This document shows, piece by piece, positions 6,410 through 6,456 of a DNA stretch of 6,456 nucleotides. The DNA is from Puniceicoccales bacterium (GTDB lineage Bacteria > Verrucomicrobiota > Verrucomicrobiia > Opitutales > LL51). Location: NCBI GenBank assembly GCA_031267435.1, contig JAIRZB010000055.1:1-6456 (forward strand). Direction: 5' to 3'. A model generated the notes under the pieces. The model was not told the DNA's origin. It worked only from the letters and a program-made list of their open reading frames with translations, and ran no database searches. The position numbers were made by a program, and so were the translations under genes. The first letter of the stretch is position 1. The number at the start of each line of letters is the position of its first letter.

Positions 6410-6429
6410 CCAGGGGATCCATCCCCTGG
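6410..6429. repeat. 20-bp perfect palindrome
   Basis: CCAGGGGAT (6410-6418), two bases GG/CC-symmetric with the flanks around GGATCC, then ATCCCCTGG (6421-6429). It follows the previous hairpin by three bases. Together they resemble the stacked-hairpin style of the left-end element but with a different sequence. The cluster may continue beyond the window, where GC-rich sequence runs on to 6456. Confidence 0.75.
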
Positions 6430-6456
6430 ACCTGGATTACGGCCGGTACCACGGGC

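Overview
The window is AT-rich bacterial DNA with short intergenic gaps and clear Shine-Dalgarno sites. It holds one secreted-protein gene that is probably broken, a three-gene ECF sigma-factor operon, one large coiled-coil protein gene, one tRNA-Cys gene, and strong palindromic structures at both ends. The source is not certain. The sigma factor (region 4 ending ...CSIGTVRSRLHYAKQQLQ, region 2 with VIYNI..DAADIAQDVFIKAF) and its small partner (VPSEEFWKNFEMGL) recall, from memory, ECF operons of Verrucomicrobiota/Opitutales. The low GC and the decayed gene would suit a host-associated lineage. An AT-rich alphaproteobacterial symbiont is the main alternative.

Layout. Positions 10-102 can fold into a near-perfect four-way cloverleaf on either strand. 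Positions 822-133 (minus) hold a gene for an exported protein, interrupted by one in-frame TAA in a run of A. It is divergent from the sigma operon, across a gap of about 190 bases that holds a candidate ECF-type promoter. Positions 1015-3292 (plus) hold the ECF sigma factor, a single-pass membrane protein (probable anti-sigma) and an exported trypsin-fold/PDZ protein. The genes are 1 and 3 bases apart. Positions 3293-3529 are a convergent gap with two inverted repeats. Positions 5911-3530 (minus) encode a 793-residue, mostly coiled-coil protein with a hydrophobic N-terminus, visibly richer in GC than its surroundings. Positions 6235-6164 (minus) are tRNA-Cys(GCA). Positions 6376-6429 hold a second cluster of palindromes, cut by the window end.

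How the genes may work together. The operon has the outline of an envelope-stress module: a sigma factor, a membrane-anchored regulator and an HtrA-like exported protein. The HtrA-like protein, however, appears to lack the catalytic His (Thr125) and Asp (Asn154), while keeping Ser233 and a PDZ domain. It may therefore sense or bind rather than cut. The 793-residue protein and the divergent exported protein are unrecognised, and any link to the operon is inference from position only.
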